The notes under the pieces: model-generated | What the model was told of the DNA's origin: nothing | The model's input: the letters and a program-made list of their open reading frames with translations, nothing else | Databases searched by the model: none | Shown here: positions 29,245 to 38,590 of the stretch, piece by piece | How the letters are laid out: every line of letters begins with the position of its first letter | How positions within the stretch are numbered: position 1 is the first letter of the stretch | Assembly: GCA_019316985.1 (NCBI GenBank) | Contig: CP079215.1 | Span: forward strand, 5,332,001 to 5,396,000 | Reading direction: 5' to 3' | From: Paraniabella defluvii | GTDB taxonomy: Bacteria; Bacteroidota; Bacteroidia; Chitinophagales; Chitinophagaceae | DNA length: 64,000 nucleotides | Translations under genes and position numbers: made by a program

Positions 29245-30173
29245 ATGTACATACAAACCACTTCCCTGCCGGTAGCATACCTACAACTCTATTACAGACA
29301 AATTATACTGCTACTTTTGGCCGGTACATTATTCAGTTGTCATCATAAGGATGATTATACGCCACCCAAAACCTATACGGTTCAGCTGCAAACCCACGAA
29401 AAATTGGGTAATTATTTAACCGACAAAGACGGCAGAACCCTTTACTATTTTGCCAGTGATTCTGCTACTGTTAACACCTGCGCAGGAGGCTGCGCCCTTC
29501 TCTGGCCGGTCTTTAATGCACAGGATATATCAGAGGCCAATATCGGAGCAGGCTTAAGCTTCTCCGATTTTGGCCAGATCACCACTTCCACCGGAGCCAG
29601 GCAAACTACCTATAAGGGCAGACCTCTTTACTATTACGCACCGGTTTCAGCAGGCGTTAATACGCCGGAGCCTGCGGGATCTACCGGCGGAGAAGCATTT
29701 GGCGGTGTATGGTTTGTAGCTAAACCTGACTATACTATTATGCTGACGCGGGCACAACTGGTGGGGAAAGACAACAAAAATATACTTTTGATACCACAGG
29801 AACACCAACTCCCATCTACACTGAAAATACCGGTAAATCCGTATATTTTACCGATACCAAAGGTGTTACCCTGTATATTTTTAAGCCCGATAAACAAAAT
29901 AAAAATACTTATACTAGCGCCACAGACCTAACAAAAAATGCAGTATGGCCTATTTATGAAATGGATAAGATTGTGGTACCTTCTGTGTTGGATAAGTCTT
30001 TATTCTCGGTTATTGATGTTTTTGGTAAAAAACAGCTTACATATAAAGGATGGCCCTTGTATTACTTTGGTGAAGATGGCATGGTGATGGGAGCCAGCAA
30101 AGGAGTGTCCGTTCCTGCTCCCGGCATCTGGCCCGTGGCCACCCGCGGACTAAACCCTGCACCAGCTCCTTAA
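29245..30173 (+). CDS. COG4315-type secreted-repeat lipoprotein
   Basis: About 310 residues. Lipobox LFSC (LLAGTLFSCHHKDD) near residue 32. Repeats of the Lipoprotein_15 / COG4315 type follow: GNYLTDKDGRTLYYFASDS with CAGGCALLWPVF, YKGRPLYYYAPVSAG with GGVWFVAKPDY, then a second set GKSVYFTDTKGVTLYIFKPD and LTYKGWPLYYFGED. Base losses near 29790 and 29910. The Met chosen at 29245 gives the lipoprotein signal directly; upstream in-frame sequence belongs to the DUF5777 gene. Function unknown, likely redox-associated by its neighbours. Confidence 0.88.
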
Positions 30174-30359
30174 AACATCCAGATGCAACAGGAATATACT
30201 GTTCAATGTTTTGTCGAATTGTGCCAAAATAATTCAGCGGTGACGGTATAGCAGCCATTTCCGGCATAACGAATATAGCATAAGGCCAGCAGCCTCTTTT
30301 AAACGGGCGTCTGGTCTTATTTTTATACCTGCCATTGTATATATTTGGATCAACGAATT

Positions 30360-33300
30360 ATGCGCCGGTTCTATCTCTTTTCTGTTCTTTTACTAACGCT
30401 TGCAGCCCTGCCCTGCTATGGACAGTACTATTTTAAACACTACCAGGTAGACGACGGATTGGCTCATAATGCAGTAATTGCTATCCTGCAGGATAGCAAG
30501 GGCCTGATATGGATGGGTACGCGGGGAGGTGGACTGAACCGCTTTGACGGCTATACCTTCAAAACCTTCTATAATAAAAACAGTAAACTCGGCAATGTAG
30601 GTAATAACATTATTACCGCAATTGTTGAAGACAGCAAAGGAATGTTATGGATAGGTACGGGTAAAGGTATATTTAAATATGATCCGTACCAGGAAGTTTT
30701 CAGCGAGCTTGAAATAGCGCCGCAAACATATATCAGCCACCTGGTCATAGATAATAAAGATAATCTCTGGTTTCTGGCAGGCTATCGTCTTCATCATTTT
30801 AACAGCCTGCTGCATAAAGTTGACGACCTGAAAATACAGGCCTCCTGTATTGCTATAGACCCGAAGATGAATCTTTGGGTGGGTAATGATGATGGTACTA
30901 TAGGCATCTATCATTCCCCGCAGAAAGCAATTAATTATATACGCGTGGTAGACCTGGCGGTGCCGCCTGATCAGCGTTCCGTTAGTAAAATATATGCTAC
31001 TACCCCGAACAACTTATGATCGGTTGCTTTAAACAGGGATTAAAAACATATAATCGCCAAACGGGCCTAGTAAAATCGCTGCATCTTAATCAAAATAAAC
31101 ATACGTCAATATATGTAAGAGATATTATTAAAGGCGCCGGCGATCAATGCTGGATAGCTACCGAATCGGGCATTTACATTTATGATATGCGCTCAGATAA
31201 AGTAGAGCATCTGAGGAAAAGAGCCGGCGACCCCTACTCTATTGCCGATAATGCCGTTTATACTTTTTGCAAGGATAATCAGGATGGAATGTGGGTAGGC
31301 ACTTATTTTGGCGGACTTAACTATTATTCAACCGAAAATGCTAAGTTCAAGAAATACTATCCGTTGCCGGGTACCAATTCCATTTCGGGTGACGCGGTAA
31401 GAGAAATTGTTCGGACGCGTATGGTAACCTTTGGATAGGTACAGAAGATGCAGGTATTAATAAGTTCAACCCTGCAACCGGGCAATTTGTTAACTATACC
31501 GCCACGGGCAAACCGGGGATATATCCTACCCCAATATTCATGGCTTACTGGCTTTCGGTAATCAGCTGTTTTTAGGCATGTTCTTTCATGGCATGGAAGT
31601 CATGGATATTCGTACCGGAAAAATAACAGATAAGTTCAGGCTGGTTGGCGACAACGATTCCATGGCAAGCGATTTTGTATCCAGCATCTACCTCACAAGG
31701 GATAGCACTTTACTGGTGGGCACCGCTTATCATGGACATAGTTTGCTGGTGTATGATAGATTACACCGGTCTTTTAAACGGGTACAACAAATTCCATTCA
31801 ACTCCTATGCGTTCGATATTTATGAAGATAGCGAGGGATATATATGGACGGGCAGCGTTTCGCAGGGAGCTTTTCTTTACAACCCTAAAACAGGCGACCA
31901 TGGTAACATTCGTTTTGGCAACAAGGTAAAAAACAAAATAGTTGATGAATTTGCTGTGTATAATATTTTGGAAGATAGCGACCACACGCTATGGTTTGCC
32001 ACCAACGGGGCGGTTTGATCCGGTTAAATAAGGACCGCAGAACCTTTAAACGATTTACCACCAGTGATGGCTTGCCCAGTAATGTTGTATTCAGTATATT
32101 AGAAGATAATTCCAGGCGCCTGTGGATAAGCTCACTGAAAGGCCTGGTATGCCTGAACAAAACTACCGGGCAGGTGCATATTTACACGCGTTCTAATGGT
32201 CTTATTACCGACCAGTTTAACTATAGCTCAGCTTATAAAGATACCAATGGCACCATGTATTTTGGCTCCGTTAAGGGGATGATTTCTTTTAACCCGTCTG
32301 AGCTGGGCCAGAAGCATATGAGTCCACCCTCTACATTACCGGCTTCCGTGTCAATAATAAAGAGCTGGCTCGAACGACTCTACTAATTGTCTCACCCGTT
32401 CCATTTTATACACAGATACCATTACGCTGGCCTATAATCAAAATAATTTCAGTATAGAATTTGCTGCATTAAATTATGCATCGCCCGATGTTACGAGGTA
32501 TAAATTCCGCATGGAAGGCCTGGATAATTCGTGGACCTACCTGAACACTAATCGCGATGCCTATTTTACAGACCTGGCTCCGGGTAGTTATGCATTTGTA
32601 GTGCAGGCTGAGAGCAATACAGGTACCTGGACGGGTAAAGAGCGGCGGATATTCATTCAGATCCTTCCTCCATTCTGGAAAAGTAACATAGCTTATACCC
32701 TTTATGCATTAATGTTAGTGGCCGTTTTATATTTCTCCATCCGCTATTACCACAATTATTTAGAGCGTAAGAACTATAATAAGCTGATGCTTTTTGAGCA
32801 GGTGAAAGAGAAGGAAATTTACCAGGCCAAGATAGAATTTTTCACCAATATAGCACATGAGATACAAACGCCGCTCACATTGATCATGGGTCCGATTAAA
32901 TGGGTCGTAAAACAAGCAGACAACCTACCTTCTATAAAGAAAAGTTTGGTGCTGGCGGAAAGGAATGCACACAGGTTAGCGGAATTAACCAGCCAGTTAC
33001 TTGATTTCAGAAAAGCGGAAGCCGACCAGTTTGGGTTAAGTTTTGTAAAAGCAGACATTACAGCCTTATTGCAAGAGCAGGTGAATAATTTTAAGCAGGA
33101 AGCTATAAAAAATGGTATAGAGCTCAGCACCGAATTCCCGCAGGGCCCGGTTATCGCTTTTGTGGATATTGAAGCCCTGGTTAAAATATTTACAAACTTA
33201 TTGTCGAATGCAATTAAATACGCAACAACCAACGCCCGGGTTGTGGTGCTGCCATTTAACCTAACTGATGAGTATTTTGTTATCCATTTTATTAACGACG

Positions 33301-33536
33301 GGAAAGCGATAACCGAAGAGTTCAAAGACCGAATATTTGAACCTTTTTTCAGGATGCGTGGTAACGAAAAACCAGGGACGGGAATCGGTTTATCGCTGGC
33401 AAAATCACTGGCAGATTTACATAGCGGCGGCATCAGTTTGAAATCGGGCGACGCTGATGCTATTACATTCGAACTGAAATTGCCGGTGCGACAGAAAATT
33501 GAATTTAAACTAAGCAGTTGGAAAAAGAATATATAA
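30360..33536 (+). CDS. Propeller-type sensor histidine kinase (HTCS-like, no receiver)
   Basis: About 1060 residues. Signal peptide MRRFYLFSVLLLTLAALPCYG, then two-component-propeller blades (DDGLAHNAVIAILQDSKGLI, WMGTRGGGLNRFDGYTF and many similar), a Y_Y_Y domain (YKFRMEGLDNSWTYL ... LAPGSYAF), a transmembrane helix (AYTLYALMLVAVLYFSIRYY), a HisKA helix with phospho-His in FFTNIAHEIQTPLTLIMG, and an ATPase domain with FTNLLSNAIKYA and GTGIGLSLAKSLADLH. At least five base losses lie near 31015, 31415, 31515, 32013 and 32325. It senses a periplasmic ligand, typically a sugar or glycan product. Unlike classic hybrids it ends at the ATPase; its output regulator is the next gene, one base away. 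Confidence 0.9.
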
Positions 33537-33537
33537 C

Positions 33538-34305
33538 ATGACAGAAAGCATACTTATTATAGATGACAATGAAGATATCCTGGAATTCCTGTCGCAGGTA
33601 TTGGGCGATTCCTATACACTGCATCTGGCCCTGAATGGTGAAATAGCGCAGCATATTCTTGATAATGAAACAGTGCACCTGATTGTTTCAGATGTTATGA
33701 TGCCTGGCATTGACGGGTTTGAACTTTGCAGGCTCATTAAATCGAAAGTGGAGTATTGCCACATACCTATCATATTACTAACGGCCAAGAATACCCATAA
33801 GGCCCATATTGAAGGCTTGGAAGTTGGTGCAGACGCATATATACAAAAACCGTTTTCGCCAGAATTGCTGCAGGTACAGATTGCTAACCTTTTAAAGAAC
33901 CGGTTGAAAATAAAAGAGCATTTTGCCAGCTCTCCTTTCGAAGATGTGCGGGTTATGGCGCATTCGAAAACGGATGAAGCCTTCTTAAAAAAACTGGATG
34001 ATTACATCCGTACCAATATTAAAGATCCAAATATTGATATTGATAACCTGGCGGAGCATATGTTTATGAGCCGTACCACGTTTTACAGGAAAATAAAGTC
34101 GCTGTCATCACTTTCCCCGAAAGAATTAATTGATATTACCCGGCTGAAAACCGCGGCAGGCCTGATTGCTCAAAATGAGTTTTCGCTATTCCAGATATCG
34201 AAGATGGTCGGGTACAGTTCTCAAAGTCTTTTTAGCAGGAACTTCCAGAAGTATTTTAAAGTATCTCCTATAGAATACCTGAATTCGCTGCCGCGGGAGT
34301 CGTAA
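33538..34305 (+). CDS. Response regulator with AraC-type DNA-binding domain
   Basis: Unbroken, 255 residues. Receiver with IIDDNEDI, phosphorylation Asp in LIVSDVMMPGIDGF, ILLTAKN and IQKPFSPE; then a linker and an AraC/XylS helix-turn-helix pair (IDNLAEHMFMSRTTFYRKIK and QISKMVGYSSQSLFSRNFQK, FKVSPIEYL). It starts one base after the stop of the sensor kinase, so the two are co-translated and form one system. Its targets probably include the genes that follow on the same strand (oxidoreductase and DUF1080). Confidence 0.95.
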   Translation: MTESILIIDDNEDILEFLSQVLGDSYTLHLALNGEIAQHILDNETVHLIVSDVMMPGIDGFELCRLIKSKVEYCHIPIILLTAKNTHKAHIEGLEVGADAYIQKPFSPELLQVQIANLLKNRLKIKEHFASSPFEDVRVMAHSKTDEAFLKKLDDYIRTNIKDPNIDIDNLAEHMFMSRTTFYRKIKSLSSLSPKELIDITRLKTAAGLIAQNEFSLFQISKMVGYSSQSLFSRNFQKYFKVSPIEYLNSLPRES

Positions 34306-34583
34306 GCAACCGCCGGGAGCCAGGCTGCTGAAAAGAAAAAGAAGCCTCCGCTAAGCAAAAAGCCTGTTCAAACATTTGTTTTTTTGTTCCAAACAGGACA
34401 GGATTTTTAATCATAAAATGCTACACATCAATAAATTACATACACACTCATTAGCACACCATTAATCATTTATCTATTTGCTCCAGTGTTTTTATTAATT
34501 TCATTGCAAATTGTTTGCATGCCATAATATAAAATGCAGCGCAATTGCCATGTTATTGATCCATCAAAACATTTAATAGTTCA

Positions 34584-35937
34584 ATGAAAAAATCACGTCG
34601 CAATTTTATCAGGCAGGCTACTGTGGCCGGCGCCGGTATCCTCGTTTCCAACAGCGTGCTCAGCGCTAAAAGCTATAACAGAATACTTGGTTCTAATGAC
34701 CGGGTACGCGTAGGCGTAGTTGGCTTTTCTGACCGTCATCGTTCATCTCACATGCCCTGTTTCATGAACCATTACAAAGAGCTCAATTTTGAAGTAGTGG
34801 GTGTTTCTGATATATGGAAATTACGACGCGAGCAGGGCGCCGCCATGTGGAAACAGAAAATGGGTAACGATGTAAAAGCTTATCGTAACAATGAAGAGAT
34901 GTACGGAAGCAAATCGGTTGATGCTGTATTTATTGGCACTGCCGATTTTCAGCATGCGCTTCATACAATAGAAGCCGTAAAGGCTGGCTGCGATGCTTAT
35001 GTTGAAAAGCCTTTTGCTGAAACGATGGAGGATAATAAGGCTGCGCTTAAGGCTGTAAAAGAAACCGGAAAGATCGTTCAGATAGGGTCGCAGCGCCGTA
35101 GTGGCACTAATTATCATGCTGCCAACGACTTTATAAAATCGGGGCAGTTCGGCCCCATTACCATGGTTGAATTAACCTGGAATGTGAACCAGCCGGGACG
35201 CTGGCGCCGCCCGGATCTATTAAAACAGCTCAAGGAAGAGGATACTGACTGGAAGCGTTTTTAATGAACCGGCCTTTTGAGAAATTCGACCCTCGTATTT
35301 ACCTGGAATATCGTTTATTCTGGCCCTACTCGTCGGGCCTCCCGGTCAATGGATGAGCCACCAGATTGATACAGTGCATTGGTTTACGGGGTTAAAACAT
35401 CCACGGAGTGTGGTTGCCAACGGAGGCATTTACCAATGGAAGGATGGCCGCCGGAACTGGGATACGCTACTGGCAGCATTTGACTATGGCCCGCAGGATG
35501 ATCTTTCCAGCGGCTTCCAGGTAACCTTTGGCTCAAGAATGCATAATGGAGACGAGCGTCCGGCAGAGATCTATTATTCTAATGGCGGCGAGCTCAATCT
35601 CATCACCAATAAAATATCTCCCCAGGGCGGCCTTACAGAAAAAATGGCTGCAGCTATGGGTATGAAGGCTAATCTCCTGCCTAATATAAGTCTGCCTAAT
35701 AATGAGCAGGTGGTAGCATCAGCTAATACAGGTGGCGATATTCTTACCTCGAATCATGTGCGCAACTGGATGGAATGTGTGCGTAGCCGTAAGCAGCCTA
35801 ATGCCCCGGTAGAAGCAGGATACAGCCATAGCATTGCGAATATAATGACTACAGCGGCAGCTCATACGGGCTTCAAAGCTACTTTTGACGAAAAGACACA
35901 GGAAGTAATGGTTAACGGTAAAGTATTTAAATATTAA
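34584..35937 (+). CDS. Gfo/Idh/MocA family oxidoreductase, Tat-exported
   Basis: About 450 residues. Twin-arginine signal KKSRRNFIRQATVAGAG. NAD(P)-binding domain RVRVGVVGFSDRH, FIGTADFQHALHTIEAVKAG, and the family motif AYVEKPFAETMEDNKA; C-terminal half with GQWMSHQIDTVHWFTGL (His of the catalytic set), VRNWMECVRSRKQPNA and the closing SHSIANIMTTAAAHTG. One or two base losses lie between 35255 and 35345. Exported members of this family typically act on glycosides or 3-keto sugars with a tightly bound cofactor. It precedes a DUF1080 hydrolase, a pairing that supports a 3-keto-sugar route. Confidence 0.9.
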
Positions 35938-35995
35938 CGCAAACTATTCCCTTTTTAATGCCTAAAACAATTTATACATAACAGGATCATATATA

Positions 35996-36748
35996 ATGAA
36001 AATCAAAAAATTTTACACAACATCCGCTTTAGCCATTTTGTTATTAAGTTCGGGCAATTTTATTAATGCCCAGGTAAATACCTTAACACCGGAGGAAAAG
36101 AAGGCTGGCTGGAAATTATTATTCGATGGAAAAACCAATAATGGCTGGAGAAGCGCAAAGGGCAATACCTTTCCTACCGCTGCTAACGGATGGGTGATTA
36201 AAGACGGGCTACTCACCATTCACTCTTCTGACGGGGCCGAGTCTCAAAATGCCGGAGATATTGTAACAACCAATCAGTATGGCGCCTTTGAACTAAGTTT
36301 TGATTTCAAGCTCACCCGCGGAGCCAACAGCGGTGTAAAGTATTTTGTTACTTTAAAGGAGCAGACAGGTTTATCAGCTATCGGCCTGGAATACCAGATA
36401 CTCGACGATGATGTACACCCGGATGCCAAGCTGGGGCGTAATGGCAACCGCACGCTGGCTTCGCTTTACGATTTAAAAACGTCGTCAAAAGCAGGTGCCA
36501 CCCACCCCATAGGCGAATGGAATACCGGCAAAGTAATTGTTTATCCCAATAACCATGTAGAACATTGGCTAAACGGTGTAAAAGTGCTGGAGTATGAGCG
36601 AAAATCACCCGAATTTAAAGAGCTGGTTAAAATCAGTAAATACAAAGTATGGAAAAACTTTGGTGAAGCTGATAAGGGGCACATACTATTGCAGGATCAC
36701 GGTAACGAGGTAAGCTATCGCAATATAAAGATCAGGGAACTGAAATAA
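35996..36748 (+). CDS. DUF1080 (3-keto-disaccharide hydrolase) family protein
   Basis: Unbroken, 250 residues. Signal peptide [19 protein letters not shown] ... NA-Q, then [84 protein letters not shown] and [12 protein letters not shown], the full DUF1080 jelly-roll. Some members are reported to cleave 3-keto glycosides. Placed 58 bases after the oxidoreductase, the two probably act in series: oxidation at C3, then cleavage. Ends at a strong terminator. Confidence 0.93.
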   Translation: MKIKKFYTTSALAILLLSSGNFINAQVNTLTPEEKKAGWKLLFDGKTNNGWRSAKGNTFPTAANGWVIKDGLLTIHSSDGAESQNAGDIVTTNQYGAFELSFDFKLTRGANSGVKYFVTLKEQTGLSAIGLEYQILDDDVHPDAKLGRNGNRTLASLYDLKTSSKAGATHPIGEWNTGKVIVYPNNHVEHWLNGVKVLEYERKSPEFKELVKISKYKVWKNFGEADKGHILLQDHGNEVSYRNIKIRELK

Positions 36749-36757
36749 ATTGCAGGA

Positions 36758-36786
36758 GAGCAACAATATTATTGTTGCTCTTTTTA
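36758..36786. terminator. Bidirectional terminator between DUF1080 and cheB
   Basis: Stem GAGCAACAAT / ATTGTTGCTC (10 perfect pairs, three-base loop) followed by five T on the plus strand and preceded by A-rich sequence usable on the minus strand. It sits between convergent genes. Confidence 0.85.
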
Positions 36787-37355
36787 TTGAGCCTATTGAT
36801 AAATGGCGCCATCTCTGCGGGTTTCAAAACAGCATCGGCTTCGAGGTTTAAAAGTGTTTGTTGGGGCATATAACCAAACTCTGCCGACAAGGGATCCTGT
36901 ACCAATACTGTTCCTCCATAACGGGCGATAGCCAACAGCCCTTCCATCCCGTCGGCATTGGCACCCGATAAAAGCAGGGCGGTTGTATGCTGCCGGAACA
37001 AAACAGCTGCAGACTGAAAACTGACATCGATGGAAGGCCGTGAATAATTCACCTTCTCCGAGCTGTCAAGTGCGGCCATCAATTTATTTTCCAGTAACAA
37101 ATGATAATCGGCCGGAGCCAGGTAAATACAGCCGTTCCTCAGTAATGTTTTATCTTCAACTTCTGCTACCGGTAAACTGCTGTGTGCCTTAAGTAAATCG
37201 CTGAGGTTGCTTTCGGGATGTGCTTTCCGGTGCAATACAACAATAACGGGAAAAGAAAGATCTTTACGCAAATTGGGTATGATCTTTAGCAGCACGCTGA
37301 TACTGCCTGCTGAACCGCCGATCATTAATATTTCCGTTGAGGTCTTTTTCACCAT
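36770..37355 (-). CDS. cheB: CheB-type protein-glutamate methylesterase domain protein
   Basis: About 195 residues comprising only the CheB catalytic domain. Catalytic Ser is in MIGGSAGSISVLL, His in VIVVLHRKAHPESN and Asp in LLLSGANADGMEGL; FQSAAVLFRQHTTA and GTVLVQDPLSAEFGYMP are family-typical. It lacks the N-terminal receiver of chemotaxis CheB. It starts at 37355, overlapping the cheR stop (ATGGTGA). The frame appears to run through the terminator hairpin to 36732, which is unlikely; a base lost near 36785 would end it inside the hairpin, so the end given is approximate. Together with CheR it may set reversible methylation of the nearby kinases. Confidence 0.88.
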
Positions 37356-38194
37356 GCAGCTGTATAGATAATCAACTTGTTTTCTTCCATATTTTCTCCG
37401 GGCCATTGTTTATACCTGGGCTCTATAACAGAATGCCGAAGTGTTTCCTTAGATCCCAGGGCGAGGTATCCTAAAGATTGCAAACTGTCGTCAAAAAGCT
37501 TCAGTACTTTTCCCTGCAGATCTTTGTCGAAGTAAATCAGCACATTGCGGCATAAAATAAGCTGAAACTCGTTAAAAGACGAGTCTGATACCAGGTTATG
37601 GGTAGAGAAGATCATCTTTTCACTCAACCCTTCATCAAACTTAACCACATCATAACGGGAAATATAGTAGGAGGAAAAATCCCTGGTACCGCCCGACAGC
37701 ATGTAGTTTTCCGAGTATTGTTTGATAGGTCCTGCCTGGAAAATACCGCGGGATGCTTTTTCTATCACACCCGGGTTGATGTCGGTAGCATAGATCAGGG
37801 ATTTGTGATAGAACCCCGCTTCTTTTAAAAGTATAGCTATAGAGTAGGCTTCCTCACCGGTTGAACAACCTGCTATCCATACACGTATAAACGGGTGAGT
37901 GCCCAACGTAGGCAATATATGCTCTCTTAAGGTTTTATAAAACCCGGGATCGCGAAACATTTCCGTTACATTCACTGTAACCTCTTCTATAAAACGTGCC
38001 AGGTAGGTGGGATCCTTGGTAATTCTATAGCGTAATTCAGCAAAACTGGTGAACTTATCCAGCATGCAAATGCGGTTGAGGCGCCGCCGCAGGGAAGAAC
38101 GGGTATATTGCGTAAAGTCATAATCATACAGGTCTGCAATATCCCTGAGCAGCATTTCCATTTCATCGTCCTTTATTATATCCGGTTCTATCAT
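37349..38194 (-). CDS. cheR: CheR-type protein-glutamate methyltransferase
   Basis: Unbroken, 281 residues. N-terminal helical domain with YTRSSLRRRLNRI (the Arg-rich substrate-recognition helix) and TVNVTEMFRDPGFYK; SAM-binding site VWIAGCSTGEEAYSIAILL, then YATDINPGVIEKASRGIF and LILCRNVLIYFDKDLQ. It transfers methyl groups from SAM to glutamates of a receptor-like partner. No classical methyl-accepting chemotaxis protein is in the window; the partner may be the CHASE3/HAMP kinase upstream. It follows the receiver gene directly and overlaps cheB. Confidence 0.95.
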   Translation of the reverse strand: MIEPDIIKDDEMEMLLRDIADLYDYDFTQYTRSSLRRRLNRICMLDKFTSFAELRYRITKDPTYLARFIEEVTVNVTEMFRDPGFYKTLREHILPTLGTHPFIRVWIAGCSTGEEAYSIAILLKEAGFYHKSLIYATDINPGVIEKASRGIFQAGPIKQYSENYMLSGGTRDFSSYYISRYDVVKFDEGLSEKMIFSTHNLVSDSSFNEFQLILCRNVLIYFDKDLQGKVLKLFDDSLQSLGYLALGSKETLRHSVIEPRYKQWPGENMEENKLIIYTAAW

Positions 38195-38590
38195 CTATAA
38201 CCATTTTTGAATCATGTCCAATAATTGATCCACATTGATAGGTTTCGAGATATATCCGTTGGCTCCGGCTTCCAGGCATTTTTCCCGATCGCCGCTCATG
38301 GCATTGGCGGTAACAGCGATAATGGGTACATCAGGATATTCTGACGAGGAACGGATGATTGTGATCGTTTCATACCCATCCATTTCTGCCATCATCATAT
38401 CCATTAATACCAGCCCGATATCCTTATTGGAACGAAGTACCTGCAAGCCCTCCGCAGCTGTTGAGCAGGACAGGTACCTGTATTTTCTTGCCTTCAACGT
38501 CAGTTCCAGGGCAAAAATATTGCGGCTGTCGTCGTCAACTATGAGAATGATCTTTTCTTTACTGTGCATTGACTCGTCTTTAGTTTTCAT
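38195..38590 (-). CDS. Single-domain response regulator
   Basis: 131 residues with acid pocket LIVDDDSRNIF, phosphorylation Asp in LVLMDMMMAEMDGY, AVTANAMSGDREKCLEAGAN and SKPINVDQLL. It is nearly a twin of the last receiver of the preceding hybrid kinase (both with DREKC/DRERC and SKP[IV]), so probably a duplication of that domain. Its ATG overlaps the kinase stop by about 11 bases, and the stop touches the cheR start, giving tight coupling. Confidence 0.92.
   Translation of the reverse strand: MKTKDESMHSKEKIILIVDDDSRNIFALELTLKARKYRYLSCSTAAEGLQVLRSNKDIGLVLMDMMMAEMDGYETITIIRSSSEYPDVPIIAVTANAMSGDREKCLEAGANGYISKPINVDQLLDMIQKWL

Noticed and set aside
36732-36780. CheB C-terminus extending through the hairpin
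   Set aside because: The extra residues are encoded by a strong terminator stem; a lost base just before it explains the read-through better.
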